NCBI GenBank assembly: GCA_022844575.1
Contig: JALHLL010000062.1
Coordinates: 1 to 15,110, forward strand
Reading direction: 5' to 3'
Length of the DNA: 15,110 nucleotides
Source of the DNA: a bacterium
GTDB taxonomy: Bacteria; Bacteroidota; Ignavibacteria; Kapaibacteriales; UBA961
Position numbers and translations under genes: made by a program. Position 1 is the first letter of the stretch. Each line of letters begins with the position of its first letter. The notes beneath the pieces were generated by a model. It made no database searches. It was not told the origin of the DNA and worked only from the letters and a program-made list of their open reading frames with translations. Of the stretch, positions 7,085-14,106 are shown in pieces.

Positions 7085-8110
7085 TTAAGAGTTAAGAAAT
7101 TTTGAGATTATTGTGGTGATTTGTTCAAATTCAAGTAAAAAGCCGTCATGACCATAAAATGAGATTATTTCATGAAATTCAGCATTTGGAATTTCTTTTG
7201 CCAAATATTGTTGCTCTGTAAGAGGGAAAAGAATATCGGATTGGATTCCTATAATACACGCTTTTGCCTTAATAGATTGTAAAACACTTTCTGCCGAGCC
7301 ACGCCCACGCCCTATATTGTGCGAATCCATAACCTTCGTTAATGTATAATATGAGTAGGCATCGAAGCGACGCACTAATTTTTCGCCTTGATATCGCTGA
7401 TAAGAATCCGCTTTGAAATCTGTAAGCTTATTGTTGTCATCTTTTTGAGTTTCATAGTAAGTGTGATAACTTCTATATGAAAGCATAGCAATCGCACGGG
7501 CTGTTTTAAGTCCTTTCTCTACACTTTGCTCACCGTTGGAGTAAAAATGGCTATCTGATTCAAGAGCCATTCTCTGAGCCGTATTCCATGCAATTCCCCA
7601 AGGCGAGTGATAAGCATTCGTGGCAATGGGTATAAGATATTTGATAATATCCGGTTCAGTGATTGCCCATTCCAAACATTGTTGTCCGCCCAATGATCCG
7701 CCTATCAGAACTTTAATGGAAGAAATGTTGAGATGTTTTCGTAATGCTATATGAGCTTGTACCAAATCACGTACTGTCAATAATGGAAAATCTTTTCCGT
7801 ACTTTTTTTTCGTAACAGGATTGTTAGAGAATGCCCCTGTACTGCCATAACATGAACCGAGAATATTTGCACATATAATAAAGAATTTATCGGGGTCGAA
7901 CAATTTTCCTTTTCCTATTATTCCGCTCCACCAATCAGCAACATCGGAATTAGCGGTAAGTGCATGACAGACCCAAACAACATTAGAACAATCATCATTT
8001 ATGGTTCCGTACGTGTTATATACAATAGTAACATTGTGTAATTCTTCGCCACTTTCAAGAAAAAAAGGATAATCCAAATTCAAGGATGATGAATCATCGG
8101 GTATTTTCAT
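7085..8110 (-). CDS. metX: Homoserine O-acetyltransferase
   Basis: This alpha/beta-hydrolase-fold enzyme transfers an acetyl group from acetyl-CoA to homoserine, activating it for methionine synthesis. The protein has 341 residues. The nucleophile elbow GGSLGGQQ (Ser139), the catalytic Asp in IQSDILFP (Asp292) and GHDGF (His321) form the triad. The motif HALTANSDVADWW follows the strand that forms the oxyanion region. The start at 8110 is preferred over the ATG at 8116. It sits in an ATGA overlap with the metZ stop, and GGAG (8122-8119) stands 8 nt before it but only 2 nt before the other. Translational coupling to metZ is therefore likely. Some MetX enzymes use succinyl-CoA; the sequence alone does not fully exclude that. 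Confidence 0.94.
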   Translation of the reverse strand: MKIPDDSSSLNLDYPFFLESGEELHNVTIVYNTYGTINDDCSNVVWVCHALTANSDVADWWSGIIGKGKLFDPDKFFIICANILGSCYGSTGAFSNNPVTKKKYGKDFPLLTVRDLVQAHIALRKHLNISSIKVLIGGSLGGQQCLEWAITEPDIIKYLIPIATNAYHSPWGIAWNTAQRMALESDSHFYSNGEQSVEKGLKTARAIAMLSYRSYHTYYETQKDDNNKLTDFKADSYQRYQGEKLVRRFDAYSYYTLTKVMDSHNIGRGRGSAESVLQSIKAKACIIGIQSDILFPLTEQQYLAKEIPNAEFHEIISFYGHDGFLLEFEQITTIISKFLNS

Positions 8111-9282
8111 TGACATTTCTCCAGAGCATTTGAAATATCCCCGATAATATCTTGATAATGTTCCAAGCCGACGGATATGCGAATTAAGCCGGGATAAATG
8201 CCTACATTAAGTCTTTCATCCTCCGTCAACTTAGAATGTGTGGTTGATGCAGGATGCGTAATAATTGTACGTGTATCCCCCAAATTTGCGGTTAAGGAAC
8301 ACATTTGCAATGAGTTAATAAACTTACGACCATTTTCAATACCACCTTTCATAATAAAAGTCACAATTCCGCCCCCGCGTTTCATTTGTTTTCGAGCAAT
8401 TTCTACATGAGGATGATAATCCGAAAAAGGATAAATAACTTTTTCGCATAAGGGATGTTGTTCCAAAAACGAGACCACTCTTTCGGCATTATCACAATGC
8501 CTTTCCATACGTACAGCAAGTGTTTCCAAACTTTTAGAAAGAAGCCAAGCATTAAAAGGGGATAGTGACGGACCGGAATGTCGTGCAAAAAAACGAATCT
8601 GATCAATAAATTTCTTTTTACCTAAAATGGCTCCTCCTAATGTTCTGCCTTGTCCGTCAATATATTTTGTAGCGGAATGAATAATAATATCGGCACCGAA
8701 ATCGGCTGGGTTTTGAAGATAAGGTGTTGCAAAACAATTATCTACCAAAAAAATAATATTATGTTCACGACAGAAGTTTCCCACTTCCAACAAATCAATA
8801 ATTTCCAAACCCGGATTTGATGGTGTTTCACAATAAAATATTTTTGTTTCGGGTCGAATATATTGTTTCCATTCTTCAGGATTATGGCTATTCGTATAAG
8901 TGTGGGTAATTCCCCATCGTGGAAAAACTTTTGTAAAAAGGGTATGAGTCGAACCGAATACACCGGATGTTGATAGAATATGATCACCTGAATTTAATAA
9001 TCCCATAAATGATGCAAAAACGGCTGCCATACCGGTTCCTGTCGCAATACCATCTTCAACTTTCTCCAACAAACATAATTTATCAACAAATTCCAGACAG
9101 TTCGGATTTGAAAAGCGACTATAAATATTTCCTTCAATTTCGTCGGCAAAAAGTGCCTGCATGTTTTCTGCATCATCAAAAACAAAACTTGAGGTCAAGA
9201 ACAAAGGGGTACTATGTTCTTTATGATTTGTCAGTTTTGTTTGGGTTCGTATTGCTATCGTTTCATTATTGTTATACTTCAT
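8107..9282 (-). CDS. metZ: O-acetyl/O-succinylhomoserine sulfhydrylase (MetZ type)
   Basis: This is a PLP-dependent enzyme of the Cys/Met metabolism family, 391 residues. The product of the next gene, O-acetylhomoserine, would be its substrate, giving homocysteine with sulfide. The PLP lysine lies in HSATKYIDGQGRTLGG (Lys206); the GQGR(T/V)LGG stretch is characteristic of MetZ rather than cystathionine synthase MetB. Other family marks are YSRFSNPNC and ETPSNPG, with the cofactor-binding Asp in FLVDNCFATP. The start at 9282 (ATG) is chosen because AAGGTG stands 9 nt before it; a GTG at 9294 is in frame but has no ribosome-binding site. The gene overlaps the OsmC-like gene by 11 bp and metX by 4 bp, so it is tightly co-expressed with both. 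A cystathionine gamma-synthase activity remains a possible alternative. Confidence 0.92.
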   Translation of the reverse strand: MKYNNNETIAIRTQTKLTNHKEHSTPLFLTSSFVFDDAENMQALFADEIEGNIYSRFSNPNCLEFVDKLCLLEKVEDGIATGTGMAAVFASFMGLLNSGDHILSTSGVFGSTHTLFTKVFPRWGITHTYTNSHNPEEWKQYIRPETKIFYCETPSNPGLEIIDLLEVGNFCREHNIIFLVDNCFATPYLQNPADFGADIIIHSATKYIDGQGRTLGGAILGKKKFIDQIRFFARHSGPSLSPFNAWLLSKSLETLAVRMERHCDNAERVVSFLEQHPLCEKVIYPFSDYHPHVEIARKQMKRGGGIVTFIMKGGIENGRKFINSLQMCSLTANLGDTRTIITHPASTTHSKLTEDERLNVGIYPGLIRISVGLEHYQDIIGDISNALEKCQ

Positions 9283-9715
9283 TACCAATTTCACCTTGTG
9301 TTATGTTTTTTCCATTAAGTATTATTTCTGACCATATTAAAGCAGTCGGCTCAAGAGTTTTTGCAACAGAGCAATATTTTTCAAGCGAAAGTTGTACTGC
9401 TCTTAATACTTTCTCGGGATGAATATCACCCTCAACAATAAATGTTATCAGTATTTCCTTAAAAAGAGAGGGGACTACATCCGGTTCGCGGGTACCGTTC
9501 AGCGTTATTGTAAGCGAGTTGACGGCAAGATGCTGTTTTTCAAGAATAGAAACTACATCAATGCCCGAACACCCACCCAAAGCGGCGAGTAATAATTGCA
9601 TAGGTCTCATTCCCTTAGCATCGGTTTTTACACCATCCATTACTATACTTTGCCCTTCTTCATTGAGGGCAACAAAGTGAAACGGTTCACTTTCTCTTTT
9701 TACTGTAATAAGCAT
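9272..9715 (-). CDS. OsmC-family protein, first gene of the Met operon
   Basis: OsmC/Ohr-family proteins are small cytoplasmic thiol enzymes, best known for reducing organic hydroperoxides with two conserved cysteines. This 147-residue protein has both: Cys49 in LGGCSGIDVV and Cys115 in EKYCSVAKT. The sequence fits the YhfA-like branch better than Ohr. The start at 9715 is supported by GGAG (9727-9724) with 8-nt spacing; the ATG at 9721 would be only 2 nt away. It is the first cistron after the attenuator, and metZ overlaps its end by 11 bp. Its place at the head of a methionine operon suggests a link to sulfur supply or thiol protection, but that is inference. Confidence 0.88.
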   Translation of the reverse strand: MLITVKRESEPFHFVALNEEGQSIVMDGVKTDAKGMRPMQLLLAALGGCSGIDVVSILEKQHLAVNSLTITLNGTREPDVVPSLFKEILITFIVEGDIHPEKVLRAVQLSLEKYCSVAKTLEPTALIWSEIILNGKNITQGEIGNEV

Positions 9716-9736
9716 AAACATCTCTCCGCAAAAAAA

Positions 9737-9763
9737 AAGCCGTTCTTTGTGAAAGAACGGCTT
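9737..9763 (-). terminator. Attenuator terminator of the Met operon
   Basis: A perfect 12-bp stem (AAGCCGTTCTTT at 9737-9748 and its complement at 9752-9763, plus-strand reading) with a 3-nt loop is followed on the minus strand by a U-tract (A9 on the plus strand, 9730-9738). It sits 22 nt before the start of the first gene, immediately upstream of its Shine-Dalgarno sequence, so it can only act as a conditional stop before the operon. Its 5' arm can instead pair with the end of the leader ORF. Confidence 0.88.
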
Positions 9764-9889
9764 AACATATTGAAAAATTTCTTTGTTAGCTTGATTAATC
9801 CGTTCCCGAAATAATATAATACATCATGCACATGCACATCATCGCGCCTGCCATTCGCATTTGGATAGAAGTATATTGTTGGGAACAAA
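9753..9889 (-). promoter_or_regulatory. Ribosome-mediated attenuator, segments 1 to 3
   Basis: On the minus-strand RNA, segment 1 (9889-9881, UUUGUUCCC) can pair over 9 bp with segment 2 (9807-9799, GGGAACGGA), counting two G-U pairs. Segment 2, extended to 9795, can instead pair with segment 3 (9765-9753): eight pairs (two of them G-U), one A/G mismatch, then four A-U pairs. Segment 3 overlaps the 5' arm of the terminator (9763-9752). The two states 2:3 (antiterminator) and 3:4 (terminator) are therefore mutually exclusive, and 1:2 protects the terminator. Segment 2 covers the last codons and the stop of the leader ORF, while the Met/Cys run lies between segments 1 and 2. By classical attenuation logic, a ribosome stalled on Met codons leaves segment 2 free and the operon on; a ribosome reaching the stop masks it and transcription ends. 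The pairings are visible in sequence; the mechanism is inferred. Confidence 0.78.
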
Positions 9890-9896
9890 AATTCAT
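9795..9896 (-). CDS. Methionine/cysteine-rich leader peptide
   Basis: This is a 33-codon ORF in the leader of the Met operon, from the ATG at 9896 (an in-frame TAA at 9902-9900 bounds it) to the TAA at 9797-9795. It encodes 8 Met and 3 Cys, including MMCMCMM at codons 19-25, an enrichment hard to explain by chance just upstream of methionine genes. A later in-frame ATG at 9860 would give a 21-residue version that still contains the run. No clear Shine-Dalgarno sequence is seen at either start, which is common in Bacteroidota. The peptide itself probably has no function; the act of translating its Met codons is the sensor. The last Met codon ends 14 nt before the antiterminator segment, the right distance for a stalled ribosome to leave it free. 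Confidence 0.82.
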   Translation of the reverse strand: MNFCSQQYTSIQMRMAGAMMCMCMMYYIISGTD

Positions 9897-9918
9897 TTTT
9901 TATCTTGAAATATTTATA

Positions 9919-9949
9919 CAAACATACTCAAAAGATGAGGAAATACAAA
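9919..9949 (-). promoter_or_regulatory. Bacteroidota-type promoter of the Met operon
   Basis: Read on the minus strand, TTTG (9949-9946), a 19-bp spacer and TATGTTTG (9926-9919) match the Bacteroidota -33/-7 consensus (TTTG, N19-21, TAnnTTTG) exactly. Transcription would start near 9913-9911, about 16 nt before the leader-peptide ATG at 9896, giving a leader of about 197 nt before the OsmC-like gene. Confidence 0.7.
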
Positions 9950-10049
9950 AATAATCACGCATAATGTGTTTTTAACATTAACGTATAATTACCATAATAG
10001 TAAGGAAATCTTTGTAAACGATCTTTGCGAAACTTAATAGTGAGAAACT

Positions 10050-11840
10050 ATGGAACATAACCAATCGTTTGCATTGCCCGTACCTTCATTCATTCGTTAC
10101 CCGCTCGAAAAAATTACCGGTGTTGACGGGTTGAGAAAGATATATCATGCTGCACAAGACAGTAAATGCGGAGAGAATTTTTATGAAAAAATTCTTACGG
10201 CAATGGGTGTGCATATCCAAACAAATCGAAGGGAATTATTACGAATACCACGAAAAGGAGCATGTATCGTAGTTGCAAATCATCCTTTCGGTTGTGTGGA
10301 AGGTATTGCTATGGCTCATGTATTATTGTCCTTAAGAGATGATGTAAAAATAATGGCAAACGGATTATTATCAATGATACCGGAGTTTCATGAGTCAATG
10401 TACTTTGTTAACCCATTTGGTGGTTCAAGTTCGCGTTTAGCTAATGCCAAAAGCATGAAACAATCTTTACAGGGGCTAAACAGTGGGGGAATGTTACTTG
10501 TTTTTCCTGCCGGTGAGGTTTCTTCTTTATCCTTAAAAACAATGAGCATTACCGATAAGGAATGGAGTACTTCCGTTACAAAACTTGCCGTAAAGACAAA
10601 AGCAACCGTAATACCTGCATTTATACATGGTAATAATTCAACCTTGTTTTATGCAGCAGGTATTGTGCATTCCCGATTAAGAACTGCAATGCTGGTAAAT
10701 GAATTTCTTAAAAGAAAAAACTATGAAGTACATGTTACATTTGGAAGAGGAATACAAACACAAACATTTGCAAAAAGAAGTATTGAGGAGTTAACATCAC
10801 TTTTCCGATATCGTACCTACATTTTGGCGCATAAAAAATGTGAAGATATGTCTGAAACGGAATATCGTTTATCCTCAGGAGCCGAAATAGCCGAAGCCAT
10901 TGATAAATGTGTTTTAAGTATGGAAATAAAGTCAATCCCTCATAAATCTTTATGTATGCAAGGGGATTACGAAATTTATTATGCAATTTCCGATGAAATT
11001 CCTAATATTATGCTCGAAATAGGTCGTTTGAGAGAAATAAGTTTTCGATTAGCAGGTGAGGGAACAGGGCAAAAAAATGATATTGATATATACGATACTT
11101 ATTACACACACTTATTTGTATGGAATAAAGAAAAACAAGAAATTGTAGGTGCTTACAGAATAGGTCGTGTAGATGAAATTATGAAGAAACAAGGTATTAG
11201 GGGATTATACTCATCTTGTTTGTTTCAGTATGATAAGGATTTTCTCTCTTATATACCTAATTCTCTGGAAATGGGAAGATCGTTTGTTCACCCCGAATAT
11301 CAGAGGTCGTATTTACCAATGCTTCTGTTATGGAAAGGTATTGCTGCTTTTATTGCACAAAATCCTCATTATCATTACCTTTTTGGACCTGTTAGCATTA
11401 GCGGCCAATTTTCGAGTTTATCATTATCGTTAATGGTAGAGACTTTGCAAAAGCATTATGGTAATGCTAAATATGGGGATATTGTACAACCTAAGGATGA
11501 GGGTGAGTTAACAAATATTATTGCAAAAAATAAAAAGGTTGTTAAAAGCTGTGATATACGATCTATTGATGAGTTGAATGACATTGTTTCCGATATCGAA
11601 TCTGATGGAAAAGGTGTACCGACCTTAATCAGGCATTATTTGAAATTGGGTGGTAGAATTGCTGCTTTTTCGATTGATAAAGAATTTAATAATTGTTGTG
11701 ACGGCTTGATTGTAGTTGATCTACTTTCTACGGAAAAAGGAGTTCTTGCAAAATATATGGGCAATCTCATGAATGAATATTTGCTGTATCACGGAATTGT
11801 AAATAATGAAGCAAAACCGGTAGCAGAGTTGATACAATAG
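10050..11840 (+). CDS. Two-domain acyltransferase: PlsC-like plus GNAT/hemolysin-like
   Basis: This 596-residue protein joins two acyltransferase-type domains. The N-terminal part (about 60-260) is of the lysophospholipid acyltransferase (PlsC) type: VANHPFGCVEGI (His78) is the HX4D-like motif, with Glu at +6 instead of the canonical Asp at +5, and VFPAGEVSSL (151-160) corresponds to the FPEG motif. The C-terminal part (about 310-480) resembles the COG3176 putative-hemolysin/GNAT-like N-acyltransferases: LEMGRSFVHPEYQRS, then LLLWKGIAAF and YLFGPVSIS. Proteins combining such domains, or paired genes of the two types, make acylated amino-acid lipids (ornithine lipids by OlsF; glycine lipids in Bacteroides). 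This one may make such a lipid at the cytoplasmic membrane, by inference. No signal peptide is seen. It is a single-gene unit; no strong Shine-Dalgarno sequence precedes the ATG, and a TATAAT-like box lies at 9984-9989. Confidence 0.85.
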   Translation: MEHNQSFALPVPSFIRYPLEKITGVDGLRKIYHAAQDSKCGENFYEKILTAMGVHIQTNRRELLRIPRKGACIVVANHPFGCVEGIAMAHVLLSLRDDVKIMANGLLSMIPEFHESMYFVNPFGGSSSRLANAKSMKQSLQGLNSGGMLLVFPAGEVSSLSLKTMSITDKEWSTSVTKLAVKTKATVIPAFIHGNNSTLFYAAGIVHSRLRTAMLVNEFLKRKNYEVHVTFGRGIQTQTFAKRSIEELTSLFRYRTYILAHKKCEDMSETEYRLSSGAEIAEAIDKCVLSMEIKSIPHKSLCMQGDYEIYYAISDEIPNIMLEIGRLREISFRLAGEGTGQKNDIDIYDTYYTHLFVWNKEKQEIVGAYRIGRVDEIMKKQGIRGLYSSCLFQYDKDFLSYIPNSLEMGRSFVHPEYQRSYLPMLLLWKGIAAFIAQNPHYHYLFGPVSISGQFSSLSLSLMVETLQKHYGNAKYGDIVQPKDEGELTNIIAKNKKVVKSCDIRSIDELNDIVSDIESDGKGVPTLIRHYLKLGGRIAAFSIDKEFNNCCDGLIVVDLLSTEKGVLAKYMGNLMNEYLLYHGIVNNEAKPVAELIQ

Positions 11841-11885
11841 ACAGACATTTTAAAAAAATAATAGGCAAAGGTCTTCTTATAAATA

Positions 11886-11918
11886 AAAAAGCCGTCGGAT
11901 TTTTTCCGACGGCTTTTT
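11886..11918. terminator. Bidirectional intrinsic terminator
   Basis: A perfect 14-bp inverted repeat (AAAAAGCCGTCGGA at 11886-11899 and its complement at 11905-11918) with a 5-nt T loop lies between the convergent stops of the acyltransferase gene (11840) and sppA (11938). A/T tracts at both ends allow termination in both directions. Confidence 0.9.
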
Positions 11919-11937
11919 GTAAGAGTTTGTTACTCTA

Positions 11938-13920
11938 TCAATTAAATTGTAATGAATATGGCAATGTTGTTTGTGCTTTTTCTTTCATGCCTATTCTTGT
12001 AGCATTGAGTGCTTCAATAAACTGTTTTTTTATCGGTTCAGGTAATGCACCTTTTTCACTGATGGTTTCTAACACAGCATTACCCAGAAATGAGCGAAAT
12101 TGTTCATTTATCTTCGCGTCCTCATCGTCTTTTTTACCGATACCGAATGATTCAAGTAACTCGACGAATTTATCTTTTTGTTTGGGGTAAATACTTAAAC
12201 GTACTTTTTTACCCTTTTCAAGGCCAATTCGCTTTTTTGCAATATCAATAGCCGTTTGGAAACCACCGAGTACATCAACCAAACCGTTCTTTTGTGCATC
12301 AGTTCCTGTCCAAACCCGTCCTTTTGCAAGACTACGCATTTCTTCAAAAGTTTTTTTCCGAGACTGTGCCGCTTTCGTTACAAAGTTTAAATATATGGGC
12401 TCCATTAAACCGCGTAAACGTGCTTTGTCTGCATCGGAGTATGCAAATAAAGGATTAAGGAATTGGGATGATTTACCCATGTTAATCGTATCAACAGTAA
12501 TACCGACTTTATTTATCGTACCGGAAAAATTCGGAATAACGGAAATAACACCGATAGAACCTGTAATTGTATGGGGGTGTGCAATAATCGTATCGCATGC
12601 CATTGGAATATAATAACCGCCCGAAGCTGCTACATCACTCATGGAGGCATAGACAGGTTTTACTTTTTTAGTTTTCTGAATTTCTTCCCAAATCATATCC
12701 GATGCTAAAGCAGAACCACCCGGACTGTCAATTCTTATAATGATAGCTTCGATATCGTCATCTTCACGTGCCTTGCGTATGTCCTCAATAAATGAAGTTG
12801 ATGCAATTTCCATTTCATCACCACCGAATGGGCTTGAATTTGTTTTACCTGTTCTGATTCCACCGACACCGTAAATAATAGCAATCTCTTTATTCTCATC
12901 AATCTCAGCCGGTGATGAACCGCTTGATTCGGCATGAGCATACGTTTTCAATGAAATCAATTCAAGTTTATCCTTTTTACTTTTCTTTTTGTCGGAATCG
13001 TCATCATCATCGGATTCCTTTATACCTAATTTTGCTTTTAACATAGTTCTAACCTCAGTATCCGTAGCAAGACCGACAATCCAACGGTAGTGTAATAATG
13101 AATCCGCTCTGTAAATACCTTCGTTTAGTCTTTCACGTATTTGCTGAGCTTCAATACTTCTGTATTTAGCAACTGTTTCTACAAAGAAATCATATCGTTG
13201 TTTAATAAGGGTACGTAATTCCTCTTTTGCAGGTTCGGAGAAGTTTTGTCTTGAAAAGGGTTCACCAAACGATTTATACTCCTCGAATTGCTGTACATGT
13301 ACATCAACTCCGATTTTATCGAACATGTTTTTGTAAAACATAACCGATGCCCCCATTGCTTGTGCTTCTATGAATCCTTCGCGTGGCATAAATATCGAAT
13401 CGGAGGGTAATGCCATAAAGTAGTCGCTTTTATTACCGGATTCGATATAAGAATACATAAACTTACCCGATTTCTTAAACTCGGTCAGGGCTTCCTGAAG
13501 TTCCTGCATCTTAGCCATGCCCGGTAATTTGCCCGATGCCACATAATAAATACCTTTTATATTATCATCATCTTTCGCACGTTTGATTGCGCTAAGAGCA
13601 TCGAGAAACGATAGAGTATTGTCACCCGATGACGAAAATGAGAAGCCCTCACCTTTATCATACTCTTGCAATACATTCTTAAAGTTAATGTATAGTACGG
13701 AGTTCGTTTTTACCGACACTTCCTCTTCCTCAAGTCCGCTCGTTACAGCCGAACCGACAAAGGCAATCATACCGACTATAGCTACAATTATAAAAAGAAA
13801 CACACCTCCGATAATAAGTACCGGTATCCACCAACGAGTTTTCTTTCGTTGCGGCGGCATATAATAAGGTGGCGGTGGTGGGGGAATTGGGGGAACATTC
13901 GGTATTGAAGTCTCACTCAT
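11938..13920 (-). CDS. sppA: Signal peptide peptidase SppA, 67K type
   Basis: SppA is a membrane-bound serine protease that degrades signal peptides left after secretion. The protein has 660 residues, with a Pro-rich cytoplasmic N-terminus (residues 7-18), one membrane segment at about 31-58, and two ClpP-like repeats characteristic of the long (67K) form. The Lys general base lies in EEYKSFGEP (Lys216, N-terminal repeat) and the Ser nucleophile in VAASGGYYIPMACD (Ser433, C-terminal repeat), matching the Lys/Ser dyad of E. coli SppA, so it should be active. A charged low-complexity linker (DDDDDSDKKKSKKDK, about 304-318) separates the repeats and is probably flexible. The start is firm: AAGGAG with 8-nt spacing. 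It is divergent from queA across 186 bp and ends 20 bp from a bidirectional terminator shared with the acyltransferase gene. Confidence 0.94.
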   Translation of the reverse strand: MSETSIPNVPPIPPPPPPYYMPPQRKKTRWWIPVLIIGGVFLFIIVAIVGMIAFVGSAVTSGLEEEEVSVKTNSVLYINFKNVLQEYDKGEGFSFSSSGDNTLSFLDALSAIKRAKDDDNIKGIYYVASGKLPGMAKMQELQEALTEFKKSGKFMYSYIESGNKSDYFMALPSDSIFMPREGFIEAQAMGASVMFYKNMFDKIGVDVHVQQFEEYKSFGEPFSRQNFSEPAKEELRTLIKQRYDFFVETVAKYRSIEAQQIRERLNEGIYRADSLLHYRWIVGLATDTEVRTMLKAKLGIKESDDDDDSDKKKSKKDKLELISLKTYAHAESSGSSPAEIDENKEIAIIYGVGGIRTGKTNSSPFGGDEMEIASTSFIEDIRKAREDDDIEAIIIRIDSPGGSALASDMIWEEIQKTKKVKPVYASMSDVAASGGYYIPMACDTIIAHPHTITGSIGVISVIPNFSGTINKVGITVDTINMGKSSQFLNPLFAYSDADKARLRGLMEPIYLNFVTKAAQSRKKTFEEMRSLAKGRVWTGTDAQKNGLVDVLGGFQTAIDIAKKRIGLEKGKKVRLSIYPKQKDKFVELLESFGIGKKDDEDAKINEQFRSFLGNAVLETISEKGALPEPIKKQFIEALNATRIGMKEKAQTTLPYSLQFN

Positions 13921-14106
13921 GGTATGGTCTCCTTAAAAATGATTTGAAAATTCTTGAGTTTTGTACGCTGATTAACGGTATAAAGTTGCACATATGCCGT
14001 TTATAGTTAAAAATTACAGCAATTTTGCGGTATAAATAGGTGTGATGATACGAGGTGTATCTTTCACAATAGCACGTTAACATAAGAAAAATATAAACAA
14101 TTCTCA

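Noticed and set aside
6807..7088. Plus-strand open frame opposite hom, and similar frames opposite sppA, metZ and the permease
   Set aside because: They lie wholly or almost wholly opposite genes with strong family motifs and have no ribosome-binding sites or recognisable domains.
9294..9294. GTG start for metZ at 9294
   Set aside because: It lies within the end of the OsmC-like gene without a ribosome-binding site; the ATG at 9282 has AAGGTG at a 9-nt spacing.
9716..9920. SAM riboswitch or T-box upstream of the Met operon
   Set aside because: I looked for the SAM-I core (such as the GAGGGA and GAUGAAACC-type elements), a SAM-II-like pseudoknot and the T-box AGGGUGG-type sequence. None is present; the leader is explained by a coding ORF and alternative pairings.
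9700..9921. A 73-codon minus-strand open frame across the Met-operon leader
   Set aside because: It overlaps the start of the OsmC-like gene, runs through the terminator hairpin and U-tract in a different frame from the Met-rich ORF, and has a low-complexity Phe/Lys/Tyr composition. It is best seen as a by-product of the leader sequence.
9984..9989. TATAAT box as promoter of the acyltransferase gene
   Set aside because: The hexamer is exact, but no -35 element at 16-18 bp nor a Bacteroidota -33 element accompanies it in this AT-rich stretch. It is mentioned in the gene entry only as a possibility.
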